From assembly GCA_017410165.1 (NCBI GenBank), contig JAFQRH010000017.1, positions 1-64,000 on the forward strand: a stretch of DNA of 64,000 bases, written 5' to 3'. Within the stretch, counting starts at the first letter, position 1; each line of letters starts with the position of its first letter. Under the pieces are notes generated by a model. It did not search any database and was not told the origin of the DNA. It was given only the letters and a program-made list of their open reading frames with translations. The DNA comes from Alistipes sp. Its GTDB lineage: Bacteria; Bacteroidota; Bacteroidia; Bacteroidales; Rikenellaceae. Below, in pieces: positions 8,730-17,257 of this stretch. The translations under genes and the position numbers were made by a program.

Positions 8730-9308
8730 TTAAATTCCCGTAATCGAGCCGTCGTACTGCACATCCGGAAACCACGGATTCGAGATGGTCAGCGTTGCAC
8801 TACCTGGCGACGAGAATATCGAGAGCGAGAAGCGATAGTCGGTAGCCGAATAGAGTGTCGAAGAGAAGGTTACAAGCCATCCATCGCGCGTCTGTTCGGT
8901 CGTATAACCCGACACGTAAGGCAACGTATAGTTAAGTATCGAGAAGTAGTACGGCGGTGTCACGCCCTTGATATACGGCAGGCAGACATCCACCTCGCTA
9001 CCCCACACCGTCAGCGCGAAGTTCGGATTGTTCAACATACGGGTCGAGCCCGCCGGCAGTTGCTGTATATCATCCGGCAGGAATCGGAAGTTGCGCGAGA
9101 GGACTATCGAATCCATATATCGCTCGTACTCGGCGAGACGTTCGGCACGACGTTGTTCACGCTCCTTATGACGCTGTTCGCGCTGCTCTTGCTTGACGCT
9201 CTGCGTCGATGCACTCACTCGTGTCGTTTTGGACGACTGCGTATAGCCGACAACGAACAGAGCCGCAGCGGCCAACAATGTTGCGAGAAATAGAATTTTT
9301 CGTTTCAT
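8730..9308 (-). CDS. DUF4251 family exported protein B
   Basis: 192 residues. It has a lysine-rich n-region and hydrophobic core (MKRKILFLATLLAAAALFVVGY), then a highly charged stretch at about 40-65 (QEQREQRHKEREQRRAERLAEYERY), likely a helix. After this comes the DUF4251 beta fold, with SRNFRFLPDDIQQL and WGSEVDVCLPYIKG matching the pattern of the protein downstream. Without a lipobox it is probably secreted or membrane-anchored by its signal. Function unknown. Confidence 0.78.
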   Translation of the reverse strand: MKRKILFLATLLAAAALFVVGYTQSSKTTRVSASTQSVKQEQREQRHKEREQRRAERLAEYERYMDSIVLSRNFRFLPDDIQQLPAGSTRMLNNPNFALTVWGSEVDVCLPYIKGVTPPYYFSILNYTLPYVSGYTTEQTRDGWLVTFSSTLYSATDYRFSLSIFSSPGSATLTISNPWFPDVQYDGSITGI

Positions 9309-9376
9309 AGGCGTAATATTTTTTGTTTACATTACGCCTCAAAATCAAATATCGCGCCGCAAATCGTAACCACAAC

Positions 9377-9413
9377 AAAAGGGGCTCGCAACACAAATGG
9401 TCGCTCGCCCCTT
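9377..9413 (-). terminator. Terminator after the FAD oxidoreductase
   Basis: A stem of AAGGGGC/GCCCCTT (9379-9385 with 9407-9413) is followed on the minus strand by TTTTGTTG. It lies just past the stop codon of the oxidoreductase. Confidence 0.55.
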
Positions 9414-9443
9414 CCCTCTATTCAAAATATACGTACGTGCTTC

Positions 9444-10856
9444 TTACAACACGGCACCCCACTCTTTAAGCGTTGCCACCAAAGCCGCCGTATCGACATC
9501 CTGCACCGCGCAACCCTTTGCCACGCACTGCGCCGCAGCAGCACCTGCCGCCTGGCCTGTTCCCATACAACTTGCCATAACGCGCAACGAAGCGAGCGCC
9601 TGACGGTCGGTCGAGATACAACGACCGGCAACGAGCAGGTTCGGATACTCGGGTGCAATCAGCGCACGGTACGGAACGTATGCCGGACGAGTCAAGTCGA
9701 TACGCGTCTGATGCGTACCCTTGCTTGCGTGGATATCAATCGGGTGGATTCCGCGCGAAATACTATCCTCGTAGTGGAACGTATTGACATATTCGTCAGC
9801 CGTTACGGTATGCACACCGACAATACGGCGCGACTCGCGGATACCCGCCTGCGGAGCCGTCGAAGAGACGTAGCAATCCTTAAACTCCTTGAAATTCTCT
9901 TTCAACACGCGAGCAAACGTGAAAATATCCTCGCGGAGTTGGCACTCGACAGCACTGAAATTGCGGTTGTCGGTCGAATCCGCCGCGCGGCGCGTAATAT
10001 TCACCGCCACGCTACCCTTGTGCATCACATTATTGAACCACGGACCACCAAAATCAGGCAAATCGACACCCGCCTCCTTCATTGCAAGCAGTTTCTCGCG
10101 CACCGGACGGCATTGACTCGGGCCATTGATGCCGTTGTGATACATACATTTATTGAGCAGTTCGCTATCGGTATCGACGCCCGACAGAATGAAGCAGAAC
10201 GACGACGGCTGCACCTCGCCATCCGGATTCGGCTGCATCGGCACGTCCGCCATATGGGCCAAATCGCCATCGCCCGTACAGTCGATAAAGACCTTCGACG
10301 TGAGCGTCTCCAACCCATTCTTATTCTCGATAATGACGCTATCGATACTCTTGCCCGACATCTCGCAACCGACCATTGACGAGTGGGTATAGATATCGAC
10401 ACCCGCCTCCAAAATCATTCGCTGGCAACAGAGTTTGTAGAGCTCGATATCGAAGTCGATATTTGCCTTTGGCCACTCGATGAACGCACCGCCCATCTGC
10501 TCCAAACGCTTCACAAACTCCCACGGAATACCGCCGATAACCAACTCGTTTTTCAGCGCAAATACGCTGATTGGAGCCACATAACCGATAGTCGCCATAC
10601 CACCAAAGAAGCCGTAGCGTTCGATGATTGCCGTCTTTGCACCCTGTCGCGCAGCAGCAATCGCCGCAATGAAACCGGCAGGGCCGCCACCAACCACCAC
10701 CACATCATAGTTGCCCGCGAGTGGAGCAAGTTTGCGAATCTTGCGATTCGTCTCTTCCGCCTCGTCACACGACGTGAGCAGGGATGGCGATACCGCCATA
10801 ACAGCCAATCCGGCTACCGCTTTTTTCAGAAACAAGCGTCTTGAAATCTTTGTCAT
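9444..10856 (-). CDS. FAD-dependent oxidoreductase with Tat/lipoprotein signal
   Basis: 470 residues. The N-terminus SRRLFLKKAVAGLAV is a twin-arginine signal, followed by SLLTSC, which reads as a lipobox: a folded, cofactor-loaded protein exported by Tat and possibly lipid-anchored. The dinucleotide motif GGGPAGFIAAIAAARQG (about 55-71) and a second FIDCTGDGDLAH motif place it in the FAD_oxidored family (PF12831 type). The C-terminal GRCISTDRQALASLRVMASCMGTGQAAG is typical. Substrate unknown. Transcribed singly from a promoter at 10935-10966. Confidence 0.85.
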   Translation of the reverse strand: MTKISRRLFLKKAVAGLAVMAVSPSLLTSCDEAEETNRKIRKLAPLAGNYDVVVVGGGPAGFIAAIAAARQGAKTAIIERYGFFGGMATIGYVAPISVFALKNELVIGGIPWEFVKRLEQMGGAFIEWPKANIDFDIELYKLCCQRMILEAGVDIYTHSSMVGCEMSGKSIDSVIIENKNGLETLTSKVFIDCTGDGDLAHMADVPMQPNPDGEVQPSSFCFILSGVDTDSELLNKCMYHNGINGPSQCRPVREKLLAMKEAGVDLPDFGGPWFNNVMHKGSVAVNITRRAADSTDNRNFSAVECQLREDIFTFARVLKENFKEFKDCYVSSTAPQAGIRESRRIVGVHTVTADEYVNTFHYEDSISRGIHPIDIHASKGTHQTRIDLTRPAYVPYRALIAPEYPNLLVAGRCISTDRQALASLRVMASCMGTGQAAGAAAAQCVAKGCAVQDVDTAALVATLKEWGAVL

Positions 10857-10934
10857 ATTTGGTTTGTTTTAGTTTTTTCCCGTGCTTCGGTATTGCCGTA
10901 CCCACCTCTTCGCACATACGGCACAATAACCCTT

Positions 10935-10966
10935 GCAAGATAGCAAAAAAATCGCAACCAAACAAA
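10935..10966 (-). promoter_or_regulatory. Promoter of the FAD oxidoreductase
   Basis: TTTG (complement of 10963-10966), 20 nt, then TATCTTGC (complement of 10935-10942), a one-mismatch match to TAnnTTTG. It overlaps the poly-T tail of the upstream terminator. Confidence 0.45.
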
Positions 10967-11003
10967 AAAAGGGCGTGTCTAACAAGTTTTTTTAGACACG
11001 CCC
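10963..11003 (-). terminator. Terminator downstream of the acyl-CoA ligase
   Basis: An 11-bp perfect stem (GGGCGTGTCTA at 10971-10981 with 10993-11003) is followed on the minus strand by a run of seven T. The hairpin is the edge of a dispersed repeat also found at 42893. Confidence 0.75.
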
Positions 11004-11210
11004 TTCTCTGTTAGAAGTTGTATAACAAGAGTGTTTTCAAGGCTTAAACCTTCTTCGAAGGCTTTTGGTTGCTTCGGTTCGGCAAAACAAATTTTGTTTT
11101 GCTCTCCCCTTAATCGCAACCTTGCGTAGCCCGAAAAAGCGCAGTTTACTCGGCGTAAATGAGCTTTTGAGGGCAAGCGTAACGCAGAAATCACCTTGCG
11201 AGACGGCTTC
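11004..11210. repeat. Dispersed intergenic repeat, copy 1
   Basis: Together with the hairpin above, this copy shares a 22-base block (11010-11031) and an 89-base block (11122-11210) with the element at 42935-43055. Copy 1 carries about 90 extra bases between the two blocks. Apparent short reading frames here are conserved only because the DNA is repeated. The remaining bases to 11233 hold nothing else visible. Confidence 0.75.
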
Positions 11211-11233
11211 TTGTCGTTCAAATAAATATCGAA

Positions 11234-12931
11234 TTACTTCTCCGTCGGCTGTGCCTCGTTTTTGTCGGATTGCTCCGCTGTCGGAGCCGTCGTCACACCC
11301 TTCGGGCGGTTGTTATAAAGGAAACGGCGAATCTTCTTCGACGGCGTCTTTACAAACTCCTGCTCCTCCTCAACAACCTCATCAACACGCGAATAGCGAT
11401 TCACACGCTCGTTCACGTACTGTTTGATCTCCTCCATCTTCTCGTCGCGGAACTTAATCCACTCCTCCTTCTTCTGGTGCCACGTATCGACCAACTCGGC
11501 ATAGCGTGCCTCGATGGCATCCTTATCGATATTGACCAGAGCCACGAGGTGACCCTCCTGCTCGATTACGAGCGACTCGTTGATGAAGACGTGCTGGTTG
11601 AGAACACTTTCGATATCCTCCGGGAAGATATTTTCACCACTCGGGCCGAGAATCACATTCTTCGAGCGGCCACGAATATAGAGCCAACCATCATCGTCGA
11701 ACGATGCGAGGTCGCCCGTACGGAACCAACCATCCTCGGTGATAACCTCGCGGGTTGCCTCCTCGTTTTTATAGTAGCCGACCATCAAGCTCGGAGTCTT
11801 GACGAGCAACTCGCCAATACCGGTCTGCGGATTGACGTTCTCCAAACGGCCCTCGATGCCCGTCAAAAGCGGGCCAGTCGAGCCAACGCGCAACATACCA
11901 TCCACAGCACCAGCCAGCAGCGGAGCCGTCTCGGTCAGGCCATAGCCGATATCGTAGATAAAGTTTGCCTCCTGCAAGAACTGCTCGACCGTCGCGTCGA
12001 GTTTCGCACCACCGATACCGAAGAAACGGATACGGCCACCGAAGGTCTTGGTGAGTTTCTTACCCGCCACACGATGCAACGCACGGCGGATAAAACCAAC
12101 GCCGTAGAGCGTCGAGATAAACTTGTTGGCGGTAAACTTCTTCAATACCGCACCACGATAGACCTTCTCGATGATGAGCGGCACGGTGAGCATAATCGTA
12201 GGACGCACCTCGCGCATAGCAGGCATCAGCACCGATACGGTCGGTGCCTTGTCCAGATAGACAACGTGCGAACCGTGATTAAATGCCAAAATCAGACCGA
12301 TTGTACACTCGTACGTATGTGCCAACGGCAACACCGAGAGAAAAATGTCGGACTCATAGACCATAAAGAGTTTGTCAATCATCCACAACTGCGAAGTGAG
12401 CGTGCGATGCGTATGCATAACACCCTTCGGCTGCGATGTAGTACCCGACGTGTAGATAATAGCCGCCAAATCGTCCGGCTGCGGAATGCGGGTGGAGCCA
12501 TTGCCATCCTTAACCTTTTGAGAGAGAATACCGAGATTCTTCGTACGCACCACGATATTCAGACGGTCGGCCGTCTTCTTCGAGAGCTTCGAGAAGAGTT
12601 TGTCCGAAACGAAGAGCGCCTTCGACTCGGAGTGTTCTACAATACGATCAATATCCTCCGATGTAAAATCGGGCATAATAGGCACAACTACATAACCCGC
12701 CGAGGTAATTGCAAAGTAGCTCACGCCCCAATTTGGAACACTGCTACTGAGAATTGCCACACGGTCACCCGGCTGGATGTCGGCATCCTTCAACATCTCC
12801 TGAATCCTCTCCACACGCTCGCCTACCTCCTTATAGGTAACTTCCGCTCCGCGCCAAATAGAGAAAGCAACGCGGTCCGAGAACTTCTTAACGCTCTCGT
12901 GAAGCACCTCATACAAAGTGTTTAGTTTCAT
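11234..12931 (-). CDS. fadD: Long-chain fatty acid--CoA ligase (AMP-binding)
   Basis: 565 residues from the start MKLNTLYEVLHESV; a longer frame exists upstream but lacks conserved residues. ANL superfamily: P-loop IIYTSGTTSQPKG (about 160-172), YGLTETAPLL, the TGD hinge in WFRTGDLASFDDDGWL, and RSKNVILGPSGENIFPEDIE. The enzyme activates long-chain fatty acids with ATP and CoA at the inner membrane face. The C-terminal 25 residues are charged. It is divergent from queG, with -7-like boxes for both genes in the 130-base gap. Confidence 0.92.
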   Translation of the reverse strand: MKLNTLYEVLHESVKKFSDRVAFSIWRGAEVTYKEVGERVERIQEMLKDADIQPGDRVAILSSSVPNWGVSYFAITSAGYVVVPIMPDFTSEDIDRIVEHSESKALFVSDKLFSKLSKKTADRLNIVVRTKNLGILSQKVKDGNGSTRIPQPDDLAAIIYTSGTTSQPKGVMHTHRTLTSQLWMIDKLFMVYESDIFLSVLPLAHTYECTIGLILAFNHGSHVVYLDKAPTVSVLMPAMREVRPTIMLTVPLIIEKVYRGAVLKKFTANKFISTLYGVGFIRRALHRVAGKKLTKTFGGRIRFFGIGGAKLDATVEQFLQEANFIYDIGYGLTETAPLLAGAVDGMLRVGSTGPLLTGIEGRLENVNPQTGIGELLVKTPSLMVGYYKNEEATREVITEDGWFRTGDLASFDDDGWLYIRGRSKNVILGPSGENIFPEDIESVLNQHVFINESLVIEQEGHLVALVNIDKDAIEARYAELVDTWHQKKEEWIKFRDEKMEEIKQYVNERVNRYSRVDEVVEEEQEFVKTPSKKIRRFLYNNRPKGVTTAPTAEQSDKNEAQPTEK

Positions 12932-13006
12932 TTTATGTAAATTTAAGTTAATTTTGAGTGTACTGCACCTTAATTTCGGGCAAAAGCGCAGGTACACAAT
13001 TATTCG

Positions 13007-13044
13007 CAAAAATAGTGTATTTTTTGAGAAAAGTACTAATTTTG
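13007..13044. promoter_or_regulatory. Divergent promoter region fadD / queG
   Basis: TATTTTTG on the minus strand (13007-13014) faces fadD and TAATTTTG on the plus strand (13037-13044) faces queG. Both match TAnnTTTG, but neither has a clear TTTG at the right distance. The queG leader would be only about 12 nt. Confidence 0.4.
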
Positions 13045-13062
13045 GCGTAAATTTTATGCGAA

Positions 13063-13977
13063 ATGTTGGATTTAGAACATATCAAACGGTGTGCGGCAGA
13101 GGTCGGTTTTGATCTGTGCGGCGTGGCGAAATGTCATCCGATGTCGTCCGACGGGGCTTTTTTGCAACGCTGGTTAGAGGAGGGCAACGGCTCTACACTC
13201 GCATACCTTGAACGCAACGCCGAGAAGCGAGCCGACACGACGCTGCTCGTCGAGGGCGCAAAGAGCGTTATCGTATGTGCCATCGCCTACAAAAACCCGA
13301 TAAGCGAGGGGTATGCACCCGATTGCCGTACGAAGATTGCATCGTACGCCTGCGCGGAGGACTACCACACGACCATACGCCGAATGTTGCAACAGCTCTG
13401 CGAGCGTCTTCGCAGCGAGCATCCGACACTGCGCGGACGCGTATTTACAGACTCGGCACCGATTTTTGAGAAGCGGTATGCCGTCGAGGCAGGTTTGGGG
13501 TGGATTGGTCGGCAATCGCTACTCGTAACGCCTCAATTTGGCACGTTCGTACTGCTCGGCGAGGCGGTCGTATGCGAGGAGTGCAATGGCTACGATGTGC
13601 CGTTACAGGGCGTGGGGTGTGGCGAGTGTCGTCGATGTATTGATGTCTGTCCGAATGGAGCCGTTCTCGACCGCCATATAGATACGCGCCGCTGCATATC
13701 GCGCCTCACCATCGAGCGCGAAGAGGAGCCGATGGCAGAGACCGCAGAGCCGACTCTGCACGGATGGCTGTTCGGATGTGACGAGTGTCAAACGTGTTGC
13801 CCGTACAACCGACGCGCACCGATAGCCACCGCTCCACACGTGGCACCGCTATTCGACCCACGCGAGATGAGTGCCGAGGATTGGCAAAAAATGAGCGAAG
13901 CGGAATTTGCATCCCGCTTCGCCACAACACCACTCTCACGCTCCTCACGCGAGAGAATCCTGCGCAACATTAAATGA
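13063..13977 (+). CDS. queG: Epoxyqueuosine reductase
   Basis: 304 residues. QueG reduces epoxyqueuosine to queuosine in the wobble position of tRNAs, using cobalamin and two [4Fe-4S] clusters. The catalytic Asp130 lies in VFTDSAPIFEKR. Cluster ligands are Cys186, Cys189, Cys192 and Cys196 (CGECRRCIDVCP), with Cys211, Cys239, Cys242 and Cys246 (GCDECQTCCPYN). It is shorter than E. coli QueG because the C-terminal HEAT-like part is missing, which is normal for Bacteroidetes. Its 3' end overlaps the convergent aminotransferase gene by 8 bases. Confidence 0.95.
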   Translation: MLDLEHIKRCAAEVGFDLCGVAKCHPMSSDGAFLQRWLEEGNGSTLAYLERNAEKRADTTLLVEGAKSVIVCAIAYKNPISEGYAPDCRTKIASYACAEDYHTTIRRMLQQLCERLRSEHPTLRGRVFTDSAPIFEKRYAVEAGLGWIGRQSLLVTPQFGTFVLLGEAVVCEECNGYDVPLQGVGCGECRRCIDVCPNGAVLDRHIDTRRCISRLTIEREEEPMAETAEPTLHGWLFGCDECQTCCPYNRRAPIATAPHVAPLFDPREMSAEDWQKMSEAEFASRFATTPLSRSSRERILRNIK

Positions 13978-15211
13978 TATTGCACTTAATCTGCTCTACA
14001 ATATAACGCACATCGTCGTCCGTCACACACGGGCCACTCGGCAGACACATTCCGCGGGCAAACAACGCTTCGCTGACACCATTGACGTATGCCGGAGCAT
14101 CGGCATAAATCGGCTGACGATGCATCGGTTTCCACAACGAACGCGCCTCGATACCCGCCTCATCCAATGCCACACGCATCGCCTCAACATTCGGATTTGG
14201 TTCGCACTCGGTGTGCAATGCACCGCCACCGTGCGTAACACCCGCAGCACCTCCGACAGCACCCTGCACCGCTTGACAATAGGCGTGCTCCTCGCCCCGA
14301 ACGTGCAACTGCTCGTCGAGCAGAATCGTGCAAAGCCAATAGTTGCTATCGAAGCGTGGCGACGGATTCTCGTGCAACGTAATGCCCTCAACGTCGGAGA
14401 GCAACTCCTTGTACAATGCGCAGACGTGCTTATGATGGGCGATATGCTCGTCGGCAACCGTCATCTGACCGCGACCGATACCTGCGCAGATGTTCGACAT
14501 ACGATAGTTGTAACCAATATGTTCGTGCTGGTAGTAAGGGTACGCCTCACGTGCCTGCGTAGCGTAGAACATAATATCTCTCTTATGCTCCTCGTCTGGG
14601 CACACAAGCGCACCGCCGCCCGACGTAGTAATCATCTTATTGCCATTAAACGACAATACACCGTAGCAGCCAAACGTACCACACACCCGACCATCGAAAC
14701 GCGAGCCAAAGCCCTCGGCAGCATCCTCTACGACCGGAATATCGTACTTCTCGGCCACAGCCATAATCTCGTCTATCTTCGCCGGCATACCGTACAGATA
14801 GACCGGAACGATGGCCTTCGGCTTACGACCCGTCTTGGCAATACGATCCTCGATTGCCTCGGCGAGCAATTCGGGCGACATATTCCACGTTTCGGGCTCC
14901 GAATCGACGAATACGGGGGTCGCACCCAGATATTTTATCGGATTAGCCGAAGCGCAGAACGTAAACGACTGACAGATAACCTCATCGCCTGCCTGCACAC
15001 CACAACCAATCAGTGCTAAATGCACAGCAGCCGTACCTGCCGACAGGGCAACAACGCTTTTGCCCTCACCGACAAATGCTTCAAGATCGGCCTCAAAACC
15101 ATTGACATTAGGGCCGAGCGGCACCACCCAATTTGTATCAAACGCCTCCTGTATAAATTTCTGCTCCTCGCCCGACATATGCGCCAAACAGAGATAAATT
15201 CGCTTTTGCAT
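13970..15211 (-). CDS. DegT/DnrJ/EryC1 sugar aminotransferase (PglE-like)
   Basis: 413 residues. These PLP enzymes convert 4-keto (or 3-keto) nucleotide sugars to amino sugars. PLP Lys192 is in SFNGNKMITTSGGG and Asp163 in VVEDAAEGFGS. The sequence has the PglE-like pattern APxLGPNVNGFE...CYGVLSFNGNKM and the C-terminal SLWKPMHRQPIY. It is the last gene of the polysaccharide operon, after the KAS III gene. With the neighbouring PglD- and PglC-like genes it suggests a bacillosamine-type 4-amino-4,6-dideoxy sugar. The 4,6-dehydratase that would feed it is not in this window. Confidence 0.9.
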   Translation of the reverse strand: MQKRIYLCLAHMSGEEQKFIQEAFDTNWVVPLGPNVNGFEADLEAFVGEGKSVVALSAGTAAVHLALIGCGVQAGDEVICQSFTFCASANPIKYLGATPVFVDSEPETWNMSPELLAEAIEDRIAKTGRKPKAIVPVYLYGMPAKIDEIMAVAEKYDIPVVEDAAEGFGSRFDGRVCGTFGCYGVLSFNGNKMITTSGGGALVCPDEEHKRDIMFYATQAREAYPYYQHEHIGYNYRMSNICAGIGRGQMTVADEHIAHHKHVCALYKELLSDVEGITLHENPSPRFDSNYWLCTILLDEQLHVRGEEHAYCQAVQGAVGGAAGVTHGGGALHTECEPNPNVEAMRVALDEAGIEARSLWKPMHRQPIYADAPAYVNGVSEALFARGMCLPSGPCVTDDDVRYIVEQIKCNII

Positions 15212-15228
15212 AATGAAATTATTAATAT

Positions 15229-16227
15229 CTATTTAATATGGAGCATAACACCACCCCACGAATATCCTACACCAAAGCCAGACAGCAGCACATTGCCTCG
15301 CAATACTCCTTGCTGTTTAGCATCACACAAAGCAATCGGAATACTATTCGATACCGTATTGCCAACTTTTGCCATATTGACAAAAAATTTATCTTCTGCG
15401 ATCTTCAATTTCTTGCGCAAAAAATTCAGCATATATTTATTTGCCTGATGGAAGACATACAAATCAATATCATCTTGTTCAATGTTATTTTTTAACAATG
15501 TCTCTTTTACTACTTTCGGCACATTTTGTTGCGTAAACGAAAATATCTCCGCTCCATTCATATAGAGATAATCAGCAGAATGCGGATTACCATTTTCGTC
15601 AAAAGAGACCTCTTCCGATCTATTCGGAAAACGCATTGCGCCACTCTTTACAATCAGGTTTTCTGCACCTGTTCCATCTGTACCCAATACAAAATCCTTG
15701 ATTTCGGCAAAGCCCTCATTCGAGATAATGGTAGCAGTCGCGGCATCTCCAAAAATTGTGCGATTACCCTTATCTCGTGGATGAAGATGCTTATTATAAG
15801 TTTCTGCCGTAAGCAGCAACACACAACGAGCTATGCCGCCCACAACAAGTCCCTTTGCAATTGCCAAACCATACACGTAGCCAGAGCACCCCAAATTAAA
15901 ATCGAATGCACCTATATCAGTTCTAAGGCCTAAACGAGATTGGACGATACAAGCCGACGTCGGCAATATATAATCCGGACTTTGTGTACACAATATAACA
16001 AAATCCACACTCTCCTTTTGGATATCACTACGCCCCTCAAATAGTTTCTCTGCTGCTTTTATTGCCATATCGGTTGCCGTCTCATCAGAAGCGGCTACAT
16101 GTCGTTCATCAACCCCCACCTTAGAAGCAATCTTATCAACAGTCCATTCAGGAAATTCTGCCACGAGTTCCTCATTAGAGACTACCCTTGAAGGCAAATA
16201 ATACGAAATTGCTTTTATGTATGCCAT
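15229..16227 (-). CDS. 3-oxoacyl-ACP synthase III family (FabH-like)
   Basis: 332 residues with a complete KAS III triad: Cys114 (FNLGCSGYVYGL), His260 (FHQANKYML) and Asn290 (GNTVSNSIP). The family condenses an acyl-CoA with malonyl-ACP. Inside a capsule operon, beside a dedicated ACP and ketoreductase, it is unlikely to be the housekeeping FabH. I infer it makes a short 3-keto- then 3-hydroxyacyl-ACP used to decorate an amino sugar. The spacing to the aminotransferase is 17 bases, so they are co-transcribed. Base composition is lower in GC than the housekeeping genes. Confidence 0.88.
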   Translation of the reverse strand: MAYIKAISYYLPSRVVSNEELVAEFPEWTVDKIASKVGVDERHVAASDETATDMAIKAAEKLFEGRSDIQKESVDFVILCTQSPDYILPTSACIVQSRLGLRTDIGAFDFNLGCSGYVYGLAIAKGLVVGGIARCVLLLTAETYNKHLHPRDKGNRTIFGDAATATIISNEGFAEIKDFVLGTDGTGAENLIVKSGAMRFPNRSEEVSFDENGNPHSADYLYMNGAEIFSFTQQNVPKVVKETLLKNNIEQDDIDLYVFHQANKYMLNFLRKKLKIAEDKFFVNMAKVGNTVSNSIPIALCDAKQQGVLRGNVLLSGFGVGYSWGGVMLHIK

Positions 16228-16237
16228 TTATATGCTA

Positions 16238-16993
16238 TTAAACTAATGTAAGTTCTCCTCCGCCCGTAATATCAATGCACGAGCCGGTCATCCACTGCGA
16301 TGCGTCAGATAATAGGTATATGCTTAAATACGCAACATCTTCGGGTTGTCCAAAGCGTTTTAACGGATAACGCGCTTCTGCCTCTGCAAAACTTTCCCCT
16401 ATTGTCTCCGCATCTCGTCTTATCAAATCGGTCCAAACCATTGCAGGACAAATACAATTAACCCTAATTTGTTTCGGAGCCAATTCCAAACCCAAAGTTT
16501 TAGCATATCCAATAATAGCACCCTTCGAAGCGCTATACACGGCATTACCCACTGCCGGAGCGAATGGTGCGCGCGAAGCAATAAAAACTATGGATGCCGA
16601 CTTGGCTATGCGCTTCTTTTTCAGAAGATGCTTCTGCAATAGAATCGGAGCAATGACATTTGGAGCAAAAACAAAATCAATATCGCTCTTCTTTATCGCT
16701 TGTGCAGGTTTACGCACTCCCACTCCGGCACAATGCACGACTCCATCCAAGACAGGCAGTTGTTCGACCAACGATTCAACCTGCTGCTCCTCTGCAATAT
16801 CCGCAGAAATGGAGATATGCCCATCTCCGAACAACATTGATTGTGTTTCAGCTAAACGCTCCTCATTTCGACCGGTAATCACCACATGTGCGCCCATTTT
16901 AGAACACTCGACAGCAATAGAGCGTCCAATACCGGAAGATGCGCCAGTGACAAGAATGGTCTTACCAGATAATGAAAACGGATTATAATTCAT
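16238..16993 (-). CDS. SDR family 3-oxoacyl-ACP reductase-like
   Basis: 251 residues. Classical short-chain dehydrogenase: GASSGIGRS cofactor loop near 18-26, a Ser-Tyr-Lys site with SIVFIASRAP and YSASKGA, and a C-terminal end TGSCIDITGGGELTLV typical of FabG-like enzymes. It starts one base after the ACP gene ends, so the two are tightly coupled. The likely role is reducing the 3-keto group made by the neighbouring KAS III. It could alternatively act on a sugar, but the ACP linkage favours acyl reduction. Confidence 0.85.
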   Translation of the reverse strand: MNYNPFSLSGKTILVTGASSGIGRSIAVECSKMGAHVVITGRNEERLAETQSMLFGDGHISISADIAEEQQVESLVEQLPVLDGVVHCAGVGVRKPAQAIKKSDIDFVFAPNVIAPILLQKHLLKKKRIAKSASIVFIASRAPFAPAVGNAVYSASKGAIIGYAKTLGLELAPKQIRVNCICPAMVWTDLIRRDAETIGESFAEAEARYPLKRFGQPEDVAYLSIYLLSDASQWMTGSCIDITGGGELTLV

Positions 16994-16994
16994 A

Positions 16995-17225
16995 TTACTT
17001 TAAAGCAACAACTCGCTCAAAAAGTTCTTGAATAGTTACCGCACTACGAATATCATCACCTTTCAATACGACATCGTACTCCTCATCAACCATTGCGATT
17101 ATCGAAAGAGCAATAAGCGATGACCACTCGTCCAACTCTCGAAATTTTGTTTCCGGTGTAAAAACACTGGCATCAGTATCATCAAACTGTGCCGCAAAAT
17201 TCTCAACAAATTGATTCAGCTCCAT
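16995..17225 (-). CDS. Acyl carrier protein (dedicated to polysaccharide locus)
   Basis: 76 residues, acidic and helical, with Ser36 in DEWSSLIAL at the place of the usual DSL phosphopantetheine site. The DSL motif is altered to SSL, typical of specialised ACPs. It is followed immediately by the reductase and KAS III, and preceded by an N-acyltransferase. I infer it carries the acyl chain destined for the sugar. A separate housekeeping ACP should exist elsewhere. Confidence 0.88.
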   Translation of the reverse strand: MELNQFVENFAAQFDDTDASVFTPETKFRELDEWSSLIALSIIAMVDEEYDVVLKGDDIRSAVTIQELFERVVALK

Positions 17226-17257
17226 AGTATAAAATTTAAAATGTTAAAGTTAAACTA

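Noticed and set aside
10979..11221. Small hypothetical protein of 80 codons, similar to one at 42527-43057
   Set aside because: The similarity comes from the dispersed DNA repeat, and the frame crosses a terminator hairpin. Not a gene.
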